From Bacteroides intestinalis (GTDB lineage Bacteria > Bacteroidota > Bacteroidia > Bacteroidales > Bacteroidaceae), in NCBI RefSeq assembly GCF_902364365.1, contig NZ_CABJDN010000004.1, positions 204,705 to 268,704 of the forward strand: a stretch of 64,000 nucleotides of DNA, written 5' to 3'. The notes beneath the pieces were generated by a model, which did not search any database, was not told the origin of the DNA, and worked only from the letters and a program-made list of their open reading frames with translations. Of the stretch, positions 18,187-27,086 are shown piece by piece. Position numbers and translations under genes: made by a program. How positions within the stretch are numbered: position 1 is the stretch's first letter; each line of letters begins with the position of its first letter.

Positions 18187-19632
18187 ATGAAGAAGAAACT
18201 TATTCTTTTATTTTTATGGATGTGTATATTTCCTGTTCTGTTGTCTGCTCAAAGTCGATTTGCTTTCAAAGACGGGAAATTTGTAATAGCCCAGTTTACG
18301 GATTTGCACTGGACGCCCGAGTCTCCGAAATGTGCTGAAACAGCTGCAACGATTCGTGCTATCCTGGAAGCCGAACATCCCGATCTTGCAGTACTGAGTG
18401 GAGATGTGGTAACTGCTGACCCCGCTATTGATGGCTGGAAAGCAGTAGCCGAAATTTTTAATGAAGCTAAGATTCCTTTTGTTGCAACCACGGGAAACCA
18501 TGATGCAGAGTACTTGACACGGGATGAAATTTATGATATTCTTTTAAAGTATCCTTATTATATAGGATCAAAAGGTCCAAAGGAGATAGGATGTGGTAAT
18601 TGCGTCATTCCTGTTTATGCATCCAAAGAGAAAAATAAAGTAGCGGCATCCCTCTATTGTATGGATTCCAATGACTACCAACCGAATAAACTTTATGGTG
18701 CTTATGACTGGATTCACTTCAATCAGATTGAATGGTATCGTAAGCAAAGTCTCTCTTTCACAGTTGGAAATGGTGGTATTCCTGTGCCTTCATTGGCTTT
18801 TTTTCATATTCCGTTGATTGAGTATAACGAACTTGCAGGCGATGGAAAAACTTATGGAAATGATAAAGAGGGGGGAGTTGCTTCATCAAATATCAATTCT
18901 GGTATGTTTGCTTCGATTCTTGAAATGAAAGATGTCATGGGGGTATTTACTGGTCATGATCACGATAATGATTATATTGGAATAGATAAGGGGATTGCCT
19001 TAGGGTATGGGCGTGTTACCGGTGCGGATGCCTATGGAGTATTGACCAGAGGTGCCCGTATCATTGAACTATATGAGGGTGAGTATAAGTTCGATACGTG
19101 GATAACTACTCCTTTCGGACGAGAAATAGCTTATTATTATCCTTCGGGAATGAATTCGGAAGAAGAACAGACCATGACTTATTTGCCTGCAAAAAAAGTA
19201 TCTGCTAATAAACATGGTGTGGCTTACACTTACTACGAAGGTAAGTGTAAGCAGGTTGCTGAAATTGCATCCTGCACTAAGGTGACGGAGGGAACTATGA
19301 AGAATTTTTCTATTGAAGAGGCTGCTGTTGAGGACCACTTTGCTTATGACTTCCGTACATTAGTAAATATCGCTGAAAAAGGTATTTACCGTTTTTATAC
19401 TTTCTCTGATGATGGTTCTGTGCTTTATATAGACGGTGAACAGATTGTGGATAATGACGGCGGACACAGTGGTCGCCGCGCTGAGGGAAAAGTAGCTCTT
19501 GAGAAAGGTCTCCATGAGATACGCGTACTATATTTTGAAAATTATATGGGTCAGGAACTTGAAGTTGGATATTCCGGGAGGAATATCCTGGAAAACACTT
19601 TGCCTGACGATATATTGTTTGTTCCTGAATAA
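18187..19632 (+). CDS. exported metallophosphoesterase with C-terminal PA14-like domain
   Basis: A calcineurin-type phosphoesterase with signal peptide MKKKLILLF...LLSAQ. Metal-ligand motifs in order are QFTDLHW, LSGDVV, TGNHDAE and FTGHDHDND. The last 130 residues form a PA14-like module (EDHFAYDF, SDDGSVLYIDGE, YFENYMGQELEVGY) that resembles the one ending the GH92 enzyme, so both may bind the same glycan. An in-frame ATG at 18178 is an alternative start; 18187 gives the more typical MKKK signal. It is the last gene of the run and meets the regulator gene tail to tail. Confidence 0.88.
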   Translation: MKKKLILLFLWMCIFPVLLSAQSRFAFKDGKFVIAQFTDLHWTPESPKCAETAATIRAILEAEHPDLAVLSGDVVTADPAIDGWKAVAEIFNEAKIPFVATTGNHDAEYLTRDEIYDILLKYPYYIGSKGPKEIGCGNCVIPVYASKEKNKVAASLYCMDSNDYQPNKLYGAYDWIHFNQIEWYRKQSLSFTVGNGGIPVPSLAFFHIPLIEYNELAGDGKTYGNDKEGGVASSNINSGMFASILEMKDVMGVFTGHDHDNDYIGIDKGIALGYGRVTGADAYGVLTRGARIIELYEGEYKFDTWITTPFGREIAYYYPSGMNSEEEQTMTYLPAKKVSANKHGVAYTYYEGKCKQVAEIASCTKVTEGTMKNFSIEEAAVEDHFAYDFRTLVNIAEKGIYRFYTFSDDGSVLYIDGEQIVDNDGGHSGRRAEGKVALEKGLHEIRVLYFENYMGQELEVGYSGRNILENTLPDDILFVPE

Positions 19633-19647
19633 TAGGTATTATATATA

Positions 19648-20829
19648 TTATTTTTTGTGGTTGCAATCAGTCATCTTCTGATGCTCCTTTCTGTATTCGT
19701 TGGGTGAGACCTTTTTCAGAGCTTTGAATTGGCGGGACAGGTTTTTTAAATTGTTTATTCCAACCTGTTCCGCTACTTCGGCAATAGGGGCATTAGTAGC
19801 TAACAATAACTGGGCAAAACGCTCCATCCTGAGGTTGAAGATATATTTATGGATAGATTGTTGGGTGACCTGCTTAAAACGAATTTCCAACAAACGGCGT
19901 GACAAAGGAACTTGTTTAACAATATCTGATACAGTGATGTCTGAAGCCAGATTTTGATGAATATATTTTAGAGCGGTATGTATGTGCGCATCTGCAGTGG
20001 AATAGAAATCTGTAGAAAGTCGGTTTACCACATTGACTGGTTGGAGAACTACGTCGTAGTAGGGGGCCTCTTTATCGTTCAGCAAATGTTCTATGAGTTC
20101 AGCGGCTTCAAAACCTCCTCTTACGATGTTGTGATTAATACTGGATAGAGGAGGATCGGAGAGATTACATATAATCTCATCATTATCAACTCCTAATATG
20201 GCTATCTTATCAGGCACTTTGATGTTGTTAACTTTGCAGATTTCGGTAATGCGATTACCTTGATTGTCATCACAAGCCATGAGTGCTGTGGGCTGAGGCA
20301 ATGACTTCAGCCAGGTAAGTAAAGGAGGAGCTTCATAAAACCATAAGTCGTCCAAGGATTGCTCCTGATATGAAGAGAAATTGTTGCCAAAACCTTGTGC
20401 AGCTATGCATTCGTAAAAGCCATCGCAGCGTTCTTGTGACCAGACTGTATTGCGATAGCCGTAAAAAGCAAAATTTTGGAAGCCTTTACTCAGAAAGAAT
20501 TCTGCTGCCATTCTGCCGGTTTTGCGATAATCGCCAGTAATATTGGGAATATTGCTGAATCTTGATTTATAGTCTTGCGCTACTGCAATAATACCGTTTT
20601 CGCGAAAAAGATCTACATTGTCTTTGTCGTCGAATTGACCAATAATGGCATCTGCTTGCCAAGCTTTTGCCCATTTCAAAACTCCTTCTATACCATAGGT
20701 ATGTTTATAGGAAGGTGGCATCCGACATACAACCCATGGTTCATGGCTTTTTGAATAGGCGAGAACTCCTTTAAGCAAATTATATGCAAAGGATTCAGTA
20801 AAATCAGTCAGTAATATTAGGCGAATCAT
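19648..20829 (-). CDS. XylR-like AraC-family transcriptional regulator
   Basis: A 393-residue cytoplasmic regulator with an N-terminal LacI/periplasmic-binding-like sugar-sensing domain (about 1-270, with DAIIGQFDD and ILGVDNDE) and a C-terminal AraC-type double helix-turn-helix (about 285-385, QVPLSRRLLEIRFKQ and VSPNEYRKEH). This is the E. coli XylR architecture. It is convergent with the glycan locus and the only regulator next to it, so it may control that locus; the 21-bp-spaced operators at 641 and 1722 fit an AraC DNA-binding domain. That link is inference. Confidence 0.88.
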   Translation of the reverse strand: MIRLILLTDFTESFAYNLLKGVLAYSKSHEPWVVCRMPPSYKHTYGIEGVLKWAKAWQADAIIGQFDDKDNVDLFRENGIIAVAQDYKSRFSNIPNITGDYRKTGRMAAEFFLSKGFQNFAFYGYRNTVWSQERCDGFYECIAAQGFGNNFSSYQEQSLDDLWFYEAPPLLTWLKSLPQPTALMACDDNQGNRITEICKVNNIKVPDKIAILGVDNDEIICNLSDPPLSSINHNIVRGGFEAAELIEHLLNDKEAPYYDVVLQPVNVVNRLSTDFYSTADAHIHTALKYIHQNLASDITVSDIVKQVPLSRRLLEIRFKQVTQQSIHKYIFNLRMERFAQLLLATNAPIAEVAEQVGINNLKNLSRQFKALKKVSPNEYRKEHQKMTDCNHKK

Positions 20830-20894
20830 GCAAAATGGTAATAATGAGAGTAATTTATTTTGTATTTTGAAAAATATGACTTAGTACAGGTAAA

Positions 20895-20959
20895 TCATTG
20901 TTTATGTAAATTCATTGTTCATGTATGAGGTGTCTGTTTTTATGCGGTTGAATTCAACC
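20895..20959 (-). promoter_or_regulatory. repeat and palindrome upstream of the XylR-like gene
   Basis: A 14-bp direct repeat (TCATTGTTTATGTA at 20895, TCATTGTTCATGTA at 20912; one mismatch, 17 bp apart) and a perfect 14-bp palindrome GGTTGAATTCAACC (20946-20959) sit 66-130 bp before the regulator's start. They are candidate operators for autoregulation. The rest of the 445-bp gap 20830-21274 is A+T-rich, without a gene, apart from a hairpin at 21178-21208. Confidence 0.45.
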
Positions 20960-21177
20960 AATGGGGCTACACTCCATAAATTAAGTTTTTTAGTCATATT
21001 TTCTTTTTATTAATAAATTTCCGTCTGGCAAATATAATCTAATAATTCCTATTCCCCTAATGGAAATACTATAATAATAATAAAACTGTATATTTTTTTA
21101 GATTAGTTGGGTGAATCTGTTGCTATATGGTAGGGTGATAAGTTTAATGTGAGCATAATTATTTGTATGTAGGAAAG

Positions 21178-21208
21178 AAATAGGATCAGACATTGCCTCA
21201 TCCTATTT
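21178..21208 (-). terminator. hairpin after the thioesterase gene
   Basis: AAATAGGAT (21178-21186) pairs with ATCCTATTT (21200-21208) over a 13-nt loop. Read on the minus strand the stem is followed by a T-rich CTTTCC stretch, so it probably ends the thioesterase transcript. The U-run is weak. Confidence 0.5.
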
Positions 21209-21274
21209 CGGTCGCTACTTTAGCTCATTTTATAGTATGTATTGATAATTAATGTGATATGTCTGGTATGCTTT

Positions 21275-21736
21275 TTACACTTTATGAGGCACTGATGAGT
21301 GAGTGCTCTTTTTTCTTAAATCTCTTCCTTCGTATTTGCAGATTGCCCGAATCCATTCTTCCTCCAGAGGTTTAGATTCATGCTTCTCAAGATTGAAAGC
21401 TACCATAATGGAGGTGCATATGCACTTGATCTCCTGTGTTTCCGTATCAATCACCCGCTGTGCGAGGTGAAAACTTTTAGTGCCGATTTCAGTAACGGCT
21501 GTTTGTACAGCGATATGATCTGAGCCATAAATCTGTGCAAGGAAGTTCGCTTCTATGTGTACGACGACAATGCCGTCTTTCTCCCAATCGACGTCCGGGC
21601 ATACGGAAGCAAAGTACTCGGTTTTTCCCAAATCATAGAAAGAGAAATAAACCGTATTGTTCACGTGGCCGAACTTATCGACATCGTTAAACCGTAGTTG
21701 TATGGGCAGGGTGTGGTTAAATTGAATTTCTTCCAT
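21275..21736 (-). CDS. hotdog-fold acyl-CoA thioesterase
   Basis: A 153-residue cytoplasmic protein of the 4-hydroxybenzoyl-CoA thioesterase / YbgC type, which hydrolyses acyl-CoA thioesters. The catalytic-loop motif RFNDVDKFGHVNNTVYFSF carries the Asp and His-Asn typical of the family. It is transcribed divergently from the tsaC-like gene through abutting promoters. Acyl substrate unknown. Confidence 0.85.
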   Translation of the reverse strand: MEEIQFNHTLPIQLRFNDVDKFGHVNNTVYFSFYDLGKTEYFASVCPDVDWEKDGIVVVHIEANFLAQIYGSDHIAVQTAVTEIGTKSFHLAQRVIDTETQEIKCICTSIMVAFNLEKHESKPLEEEWIRAICKYEGRDLRKKSTHSSVPHKV

Positions 21737-21768
21737 TGTTTTCTCTTAAACTTTTCTATTAATCCGTG

Positions 21769-21785
21769 CAAAAATAGTACTTTTG
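21769..21785. promoter_or_regulatory. back-to-back divergent -7 elements
   Basis: On the minus strand TATTTTTG lies at 21776-21769 (thioesterase); on the plus strand TACTTTTG lies at 21778-21785 (tsaC-like). Both match TAnnTTTG and are one base apart. -33 boxes are weak. The plus-strand box rules out a GTG start at 21787 for the tsaC-like gene. Confidence 0.55.
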
Positions 21786-21816
21786 CGTGTTAATCACTGT
21801 ATTTATACACCAAGAA

Positions 21817-22380
21817 ATGATAGAAGATATTAAAAAAGCCTGTCAAGTGATGAACGAAGGCGGAGTCATTCTGTACCCCACCGACACCATTTGGGGAATA
21901 GGTTGTGACGCCACCAACGAAGAAGCTGTGCGGCGTGTATATGAGATTAAGCGGCGCTCGGACAGTAAAGCGATGCTTGTGTTGGTTGATTCTCCTGTAA
22001 AGGTGGACTTCTATGTGCAGGATGTGCCGGAAGTAGCTTGGGATTTGATTGAAGTGGCAGACAAACCGCTGACAATCATTTATTCCGGTGCACGAAACCT
22101 GGCATCCAACCTGATTGCCGAAGATGGCAGTGTAGGTATCCGGGTGACGAATGAAGAATTCTCAAAACGTCTCTGTCAACAGTTTCGTAAGGCGATTGTT
22201 TCTACGTCGGCTAATATCAGCGGGCAACCTTCACCGGTAAATTATAGTGAGATCACAGAAGAACTTAAGTCCATGGTCGACTATGTGGTAGGCTATCGAC
22301 AGGAAGAAATGGGACATCCGAAACCATCCAGCATTATAAAACTGGATAAAGGTGGCGTTATAAAAATTATTCGGGAATAA
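21817..22380 (+). CDS. tsaC: L-threonylcarbamoyladenylate synthase (Sua5/YciO/YrdC family)
   Basis: A 187-residue YrdC-domain protein. The family makes threonylcarbamoyl-AMP from threonine, bicarbonate and ATP for the t6A37 tRNA modification. Motifs are ILYPTDTIWGIGCDA, IKRRSDSKAM, and STSANISGQPSP in the nucleotide site. It is the short form without the Sua5 C-terminal domain. The start at 21817 (MIEDIKKA) was chosen because the -7 box ends at 21785 and leaves no leader for an upstream start. A YciO-type paralogue of different function cannot be excluded. Confidence 0.85.
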   Translation: MIEDIKKACQVMNEGGVILYPTDTIWGIGCDATNEEAVRRVYEIKRRSDSKAMLVLVDSPVKVDFYVQDVPEVAWDLIEVADKPLTIIYSGARNLASNLIAEDGSVGIRVTNEEFSKRLCQQFRKAIVSTSANISGQPSPVNYSEITEELKSMVDYVVGYRQEEMGHPKPSSIIKLDKGGVIKIIRE

Positions 22381-22447
22381 GATAACGGGCTAAAAGCTAT
22401 TGTTGGTCTTATCTCTATAAGTTCACTTATGCTCTGAACTTGTCGAA

Positions 22448-22495
22448 GAATTTTCTCTCTTATTAAATAGATATGAGAGTAAATTCTTTATTTCG
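22448..22495 (+). terminator. hairpin with T-rich tail after the tsaC-like gene
   Basis: GAATTTTCTCTC (22448-22459) pairs with GAGAGTAAATTC (22475-22486), 11 pairs with one T-T mismatch, followed by TTTATTTCG. It probably ends the tsaC-like transcript before the ClC gene. Confidence 0.55.
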
Positions 22496-22518
22496 TTTAG
22501 AATGGTAAATATAGGTAT

Positions 22519-24309
22519 ATGGAAAAAGAGAAGAGAAGTTTGTTTCATCGTTTCCTTTTATGGCGTGAAAAGAATATAAAGGAAAAACAGTTTATCCTGA
22601 TACTCAGTTTTCTGGTAGGTATCTTTACGGCTGTTACAGCTTTGATACTGAAGATGCTGATACATTGGATACAAAATTTCCTGACGAATAATTTCAATAC
22701 AACGGAGGCCAACTACCTTTATTTGGTTTATCCGGTAGTGGGAATTTTTCTGGCAGGCTTGTTTGTACGCTATGTTGTGAAGGATGACATCAGTCATGGA
22801 GTTACAAAAATCCTTTATGCCATTTCCCGTCGGCAAGGGCGGATTAAGCGACACAATACATGGTCGTCTGTGATTGCCAGTTCCATAACCATTGGTTTTG
22901 GTGGTTCGGTAGGAGCGGAGGCACCTATTGTACTGACAGGCTCTGCTATTGGTTCCAATCTGGGAAGTGTTTTCAAAATGGAGCATCGTACTTTGATGCT
23001 TTTGGTGGGTTGTGGCGCTGCCGGTGCTATTGCAGGTATTTTCAAGGCACCTATTGCGGGATTGGTGTTTACGCTGGAAGTGCTTATGATAGACCTGACT
23101 ATGACCTCTCTGCTCCCGTTGCTGATTTCTGCGGTGACAGCTGCAACGGTTTCTTATATCACTACCGGAACGGAAGCAATGTTTAAGTTCCATCTAGATC
23201 AGGCATTCGAGATGGAGCGCATTCCTTACGTTATTATGCTGGGTATTTTCTGCGGATTGGTTTCACTTTACTTTACCCGTGCCATGAATTCTGTAGAAGG
23301 CGTTTTCGGCAAACTGAAAGGCCCTTACCAGAAACTGGCTTTAGGTGGTATTATGCTGAGTATCCTGATATTTCTTTTTCCGCCGCTCTATGGTGAAGGT
23401 TACGACACCATTGAATTATTGCTGAACGGTACTTCCAATGCTGATTGGGATACAGTCATGAACAACTCATTTTTTTATGGACATGGTAACTTGTTACTGC
23501 TTTATCTGATGCTGATTATCTTGTTTAAGGTGTTTGCATCCAGTGCCACAAACGGTGGTGGAGGTTGTGGTGGTATTTTTGCACCCTCTTTGTATCTGGG
23601 TTGTATTGCAGGCTTCGTCTTCGCCTTTTTCAGCAATAAGTTTGATTTCTCATACTATTTACCCGAAAAGAATTTTGCCTTGATGGGTATGGCAGGGGTG
23701 ATGAGTGGTGTCATGCATGCCCCGCTGACCGGAGTCTTCTTGATAGCCGAGCTGACGGGAGGATATGACCTTTTTCTGCCGCTGATGATTGTAGCTGCCA
23801 GTTCATATCTGACGATTATAGTTTTCGAACCTCATAGTATTTATTCCATGCGTTTGGCCAAGAAGGGAGAATTGTTAACCCATCATAAGGATAAAGCGGT
23901 ACTTACCTTGATGAAAGTAGAGAATGTCGTGGAGAAAGATTTTGTTGTGGTTCATCCTGAAATGGATTTGGGTGAGTTGGTGAAGGCTATTTCGGCTTCA
24001 CGGCGTAATATATTCCCTGTAACGGATAAGAGTGGGATACTGATTGGAATTGTCACTTTAGATGATATCCGGAATATCATGTTCAGGCAGGAACTATATC
24101 ATCGTTTCACGGTAGGAAAACTGATGACGGCTATCCCCGCACGTCTGTATGATACGGATAGCATGGAGCAGGTGATGCGTACATTTGATGATACGAAAGC
24201 ATGGAACCTTCCTGTAGTAGATGAAGAAGGACATTATTTGGGATTTGTCTCCAAGTCTAAGATATTCAACTCATACCGTCAGGTATTGGTACATTTCTCT
24301 GAAGATTAA
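22519..24309 (+). CDS. ClC-type chloride channel/antiporter with CBS pair
   Basis: A 596-residue inner-membrane protein of the ClC family with about ten to twelve hydrophobic segments. The anion-path motifs are recognisable: GGSVGAEAPIV in place of GxEGP with the gating Glu kept, and GGGGCGGIFAPSL for the GIFxP motif. MSGVMHAPLTGVFLIAELTGGY matches the later conserved helix. The C-terminal 130 residues are two CBS domains (VVVHPEMDLGELV, LDDIRNIMF), which usually sense nucleotides. fmt follows after 11 bp. Confidence 0.92.
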   Translation: MEKEKRSLFHRFLLWREKNIKEKQFILILSFLVGIFTAVTALILKMLIHWIQNFLTNNFNTTEANYLYLVYPVVGIFLAGLFVRYVVKDDISHGVTKILYAISRRQGRIKRHNTWSSVIASSITIGFGGSVGAEAPIVLTGSAIGSNLGSVFKMEHRTLMLLVGCGAAGAIAGIFKAPIAGLVFTLEVLMIDLTMTSLLPLLISAVTAATVSYITTGTEAMFKFHLDQAFEMERIPYVIMLGIFCGLVSLYFTRAMNSVEGVFGKLKGPYQKLALGGIMLSILIFLFPPLYGEGYDTIELLLNGTSNADWDTVMNNSFFYGHGNLLLLYLMLIILFKVFASSATNGGGGCGGIFAPSLYLGCIAGFVFAFFSNKFDFSYYLPEKNFALMGMAGVMSGVMHAPLTGVFLIAELTGGYDLFLPLMIVAASSYLTIIVFEPHSIYSMRLAKKGELLTHHKDKAVLTLMKVENVVEKDFVVVHPEMDLGELVKAISASRRNIFPVTDKSGILIGIVTLDDIRNIMFRQELYHRFTVGKLMTAIPARLYDTDSMEQVMRTFDDTKAWNLPVVDEEGHYLGFVSKSKIFNSYRQVLVHFSED

Positions 24310-24320
24310 AAAGTTTTTAT

Positions 24321-25292
24321 ATGATGAAGAAAGAAGATTTACGGATTGTTTACATGGGTACTCCGGATTTTGCAGTGGAGTCCTTGCGTTGTTTGGTAGA
24401 AGGCGGATATAATGTAGTAGGAGTCATCACCATGCCTGATAAACCGGCGGGTAGGGGGCATAAACTTCAGTTTTCTCCTGTGAAGCAATATGCACTGGAA
24501 CAGAATCTTCCTTTATTGCAGCCGGAAAAACTGAAAGATGAGGCTTTTGTCGAAGCTCTGCGTGAGTGGAAAGCTGATTTGCAGATAGTGGTTGCTTTCC
24601 GCATGCTGCCCGAGGTGGTATGGAATATGCCACGTTTGGGAACTTTCAATCTTCATGCTTCTCTTTTGCCTCAATACCGGGGGGCTGCTCCCATTAATTG
24701 GGCAGTTATCAATGGTGATACAGAAACGGGGATTACGACTTTTTTCCTGCGTCATGAGATTGATACAGGCGAAGTGATTCAGCAAGTGCGTATTCCTATC
24801 GCAGATACAGATGATGTAGGTATTGTACACGATAAACTGATGGTGCTTGGTGGAAAACTGGTGACTGAAACGGTAGATGCAATCCTGAATGATGCAGTGA
24901 AACCTATTCCACAGGAAGAAATGGCGGTTGTAGGCGAGTTGCGTCCGGCACCGAAGATATTTAAAGATACATGCCGTATCAATTGGAATCAACCTGTCAA
25001 ACGTATTTATGATTTTATCCGTGGTTTGTCTCCTTATCCGGCTGCCTGGTCAGAACTGGTTCAACCCGATGGAGAGGCAGTAGTTATGAAGATATTTGAA
25101 ACGAGAAAGATATTTAAGTACCATGAATTAGTTCCCGGTACTTTGCTGACTGATGGTAAAACTTATATCCATGTGGCTGCGGAAGATGGTTTTATCGATA
25201 TACATGCCTTGCAGCTTCCCGGCAAGAAACGTCTGAAGACAGATGAACTTCTGCGTGGCTTCCGGTTGACCGAAGAGTTCAGAATGAAATAG
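24321..25292 (+). CDS. fmt: methionyl-tRNA formyltransferase
   Basis: A 323-residue cytoplasmic enzyme that formylates initiator Met-tRNA using 10-formyltetrahydrofolate. RIVYMGTPDFAV at the N-terminus, the folate-site block HASLLPQYRGAAPINWAVINGD with catalytic Asn/His, and the C-terminal OB-like tRNA-binding domain (FIRGLSPYPAAWS) are complete. Length is normal. ATG at 24321 or 24324 are both possible. It lies directly behind the ClC gene, probably co-transcribed, and is followed by a large hairpin repeat. Confidence 0.97.
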   Translation: MMKKEDLRIVYMGTPDFAVESLRCLVEGGYNVVGVITMPDKPAGRGHKLQFSPVKQYALEQNLPLLQPEKLKDEAFVEALREWKADLQIVVAFRMLPEVVWNMPRLGTFNLHASLLPQYRGAAPINWAVINGDTETGITTFFLRHEIDTGEVIQQVRIPIADTDDVGIVHDKLMVLGGKLVTETVDAILNDAVKPIPQEEMAVVGELRPAPKIFKDTCRINWNQPVKRIYDFIRGLSPYPAAWSELVQPDGEAVVMKIFETRKIFKYHELVPGTLLTDGKTYIHVAAEDGFIDIHALQLPGKKRLKTDELLRGFRLTEEFRMK

Positions 25293-25322
25293 TTATGGGC
25301 TACAAGCTACAGGTTGCAAGTA

Positions 25323-25386
25323 ACAAGCTACGAGCTACAAGTGCTATGCGGAGTGATAGCGCAACAACTTGTAGCTCATAGCTTGT
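25323..25386. repeat. GAGCTACAAGT hairpin element, copy 1
   Basis: A 20-bp arm at 25323-25342 pairs with 25367-25386 at 19 of 20 positions; an inner stem GCTAT/ATAGC (25343-25347, 25356-25360) sits in the loop. CTACAAGCTACAGG just before it repeats the arm motif. A relative with the same core lies at 62654-62712, also right after a plus-strand stop codon. Probably a REP-like or terminator-like dispersed element. Confidence 0.65.
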
Positions 25387-25414
25387 AGCTTGTCACTTAA
25401 TAATTGCTTATATT

Positions 25415-25446
25415 TTTGTTCCTTTCCCAAAATTTTTCTTTCTTTG
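25415..25446 (+). promoter_or_regulatory. promoter of the ECF sigma gene
   Basis: TTTG (25415-25418), a 20-bp spacer, and TTTCTTTG (25439-25446, one mismatch to TAnnTTTG) match the Bacteroides -33/-7 layout about 70 bp before the start at 25516. Confidence 0.5.
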
Positions 25447-25515
25447 CGTATTATTAACTACTAAACATTGAATGCCTATCGGAACACATTACGCTGAAAT
25501 CTAAAAATACACGTA

Positions 25516-26109
25516 ATGAAAAAGCAAACAAATGTTGCTGACGAAACGTTGGTAGCCCTTTATGCACAAGGTAATAACGAGGCATTCGATATCCTGTTGA
25601 ACCGTTATAAGGATCGTCTTTATGCGTATATCTATTACACGGTACGTAATGAAGAACTGGCGGAAGACATATTCCAGGAAACTTTCACAAAAGCTATTGT
25701 TACCATTCAGCAAGGGCGTTACAATGAAAATGGCAAATTTCCTGCTTGGCTGACTCGCATTGCCCATAATCTTATTATCGACTGTTTTCGTCAGGAAAAA
25801 CAGGAAAATCTGGTGTCCTGTGATGAAGAAGAACGGAATTTACTGAACAATATCCGTTTGTCCGAAGGGACCGTTGAATCTGAAATTGTAAATTATCAGA
25901 TCCTTTCAGATGTGCGTCGTCTGATAAAGCACTTGCCGGACGAACAACGTGAAGTTGTACATATGCGTTTTTATCAAGACCTCAGTTTCAAGGAGATAGC
26001 AGAGATGACGGGAGTCAGTATAAATACTTCTTTAGGGCGGATGCGTTATGCTATTTTAAATCTGAGACGGATGGCAGAGAAGCATGGGATCGTGCTAACA
26101 ATAGACTAA
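25516..26109 (+). CDS. ECF-type RNA polymerase sigma factor
   Basis: A 197-residue sigma-70 family factor of the extracytoplasmic-function group. Region 2 shows LAEDIFQETFTKAI, with the -10-recognising helix around FPAWLTRIAHNLIIDCFR. Region 4 has LPDEQREVVHMRFYQDLSFKEIAEMTGVSINTSLGR in the usual HTH order. No anti-sigma factor gene follows; the next gene is a lipoprotein. Its target genes are not evident here. Similar stand-alone factors are common in Bacteroides. Confidence 0.93.
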   Translation: MKKQTNVADETLVALYAQGNNEAFDILLNRYKDRLYAYIYYTVRNEELAEDIFQETFTKAIVTIQQGRYNENGKFPAWLTRIAHNLIIDCFRQEKQENLVSCDEEERNLLNNIRLSEGTVESEIVNYQILSDVRRLIKHLPDEQREVVHMRFYQDLSFKEIAEMTGVSINTSLGRMRYAILNLRRMAEKHGIVLTID

Positions 26110-26246
26110 AAGATACATACTTTAATAAATTTTTCCTTTTTCGGGTGCAGTATTTATGGTATGTGCCCGTTTAACCTAATGTACGTACAACCTTAATTAT
26201 GTGAATTATTAATTTTATTATTTACTAGACTAAACTTATTAAAGTA

Positions 26247-26888
26247 ATGAAAAAAGTACATTGTTTAAAGCGTTTCGTGTTTCTTGTAATGACCCTTGGT
26301 TTGATAACTACTTTCACATCTTGCGATGATGACAATGACCCTAAACCTAACGATCCCGTATTGACAGATGTAGTAGGTGATTATATCGGTAAACTACAAG
26401 TAGTGGCTCCGGTACCGACTGCGGAAGAAGGTGAAGAAGCTCCCGAAGGTACGGATGTAACCGCAGAGGTAACCAATGAGAATGTATCATTTGAAAAGTT
26501 CCCGGTAGAAGATCTGATAACAGCAATTGCGGGCGAAGAAGCTGCTCCCGGAATCATCAAGGCTGTGGGTGACGTGAATTATAAAGTAAAGTACACTCCT
26601 GCCTTCAATGATGATAAGACAGCTATTAGCATGACATTTGCTCCCGAACCGTTGATTATCGAATTTAACCTTCCGACTGTAGAACCTACTGAAGGTGAGG
26701 GTGAAGGTGAAGGAGAAACTCCGGACATGAAGGTAGAAGTAACAATTGCAGCACCCGAAGCAGGTAGCTTTATTTATGCCGGCAGCAAATTGGCTTTCAA
26801 ACTCCAGGTAACTGGTGTGAAAGTGAATGGTGAGCCTATTGAACTTCCTGCAACAACTTTCTCATTCGACTTAGCCAAAGCAAAATAA
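26247..26888 (+). CDS. acidic lipoprotein of unknown function (DUF4840-like)
   Basis: A 213-residue lipoprotein with lipobox FTSC (Cys26) followed by an acidic DDDNDPKPND linker, often seen in surface-exposed Bacteroides lipoproteins. The rest is beta-rich with VVGDYIGKLQV and a low-complexity Glu/Gly stretch (EGEGEGEGE). It resembles DUF4840-type proteins, but function is unknown. It has a strong terminator of its own and may be transcribed apart from the sigma gene 137 bp upstream. Confidence 0.75.
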   Translation: MKKVHCLKRFVFLVMTLGLITTFTSCDDDNDPKPNDPVLTDVVGDYIGKLQVVAPVPTAEEGEEAPEGTDVTAEVTNENVSFEKFPVEDLITAIAGEEAAPGIIKAVGDVNYKVKYTPAFNDDKTAISMTFAPEPLIIEFNLPTVEPTEGEGEGEGETPDMKVEVTIAAPEAGSFIYAGSKLAFKLQVTGVKVNGEPIELPATTFSFDLAKAK

Positions 26889-26913
26889 ATATCCTCATTA
26901 CAATGAATCTTAT

Positions 26914-26962
26914 AGCCCAGGTACAGTGCTTCAGTACTGCCCTGGGCTGATTTATATATTTT
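26914..26962 (+). terminator. rho-independent terminator
   Basis: AGCCCAGG (26914-26921) pairs with CCTGGGCT (26941-26948), with further inner pairing, followed by a T-rich tail TTTATATATTTTC. It ends the lipoprotein transcript. Confidence 0.8.
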
Positions 26963-27086
26963 CTTTACGTTTTTTACAGCTTATTGTATACTATTTCTCT
27001 CTTTCTCCCGTTCTATAACACATAGAGTTACTCCTGCATTTTTTATAGCAGTTTGTAATTTTGATTATAACTAATTCAATAAGCCT

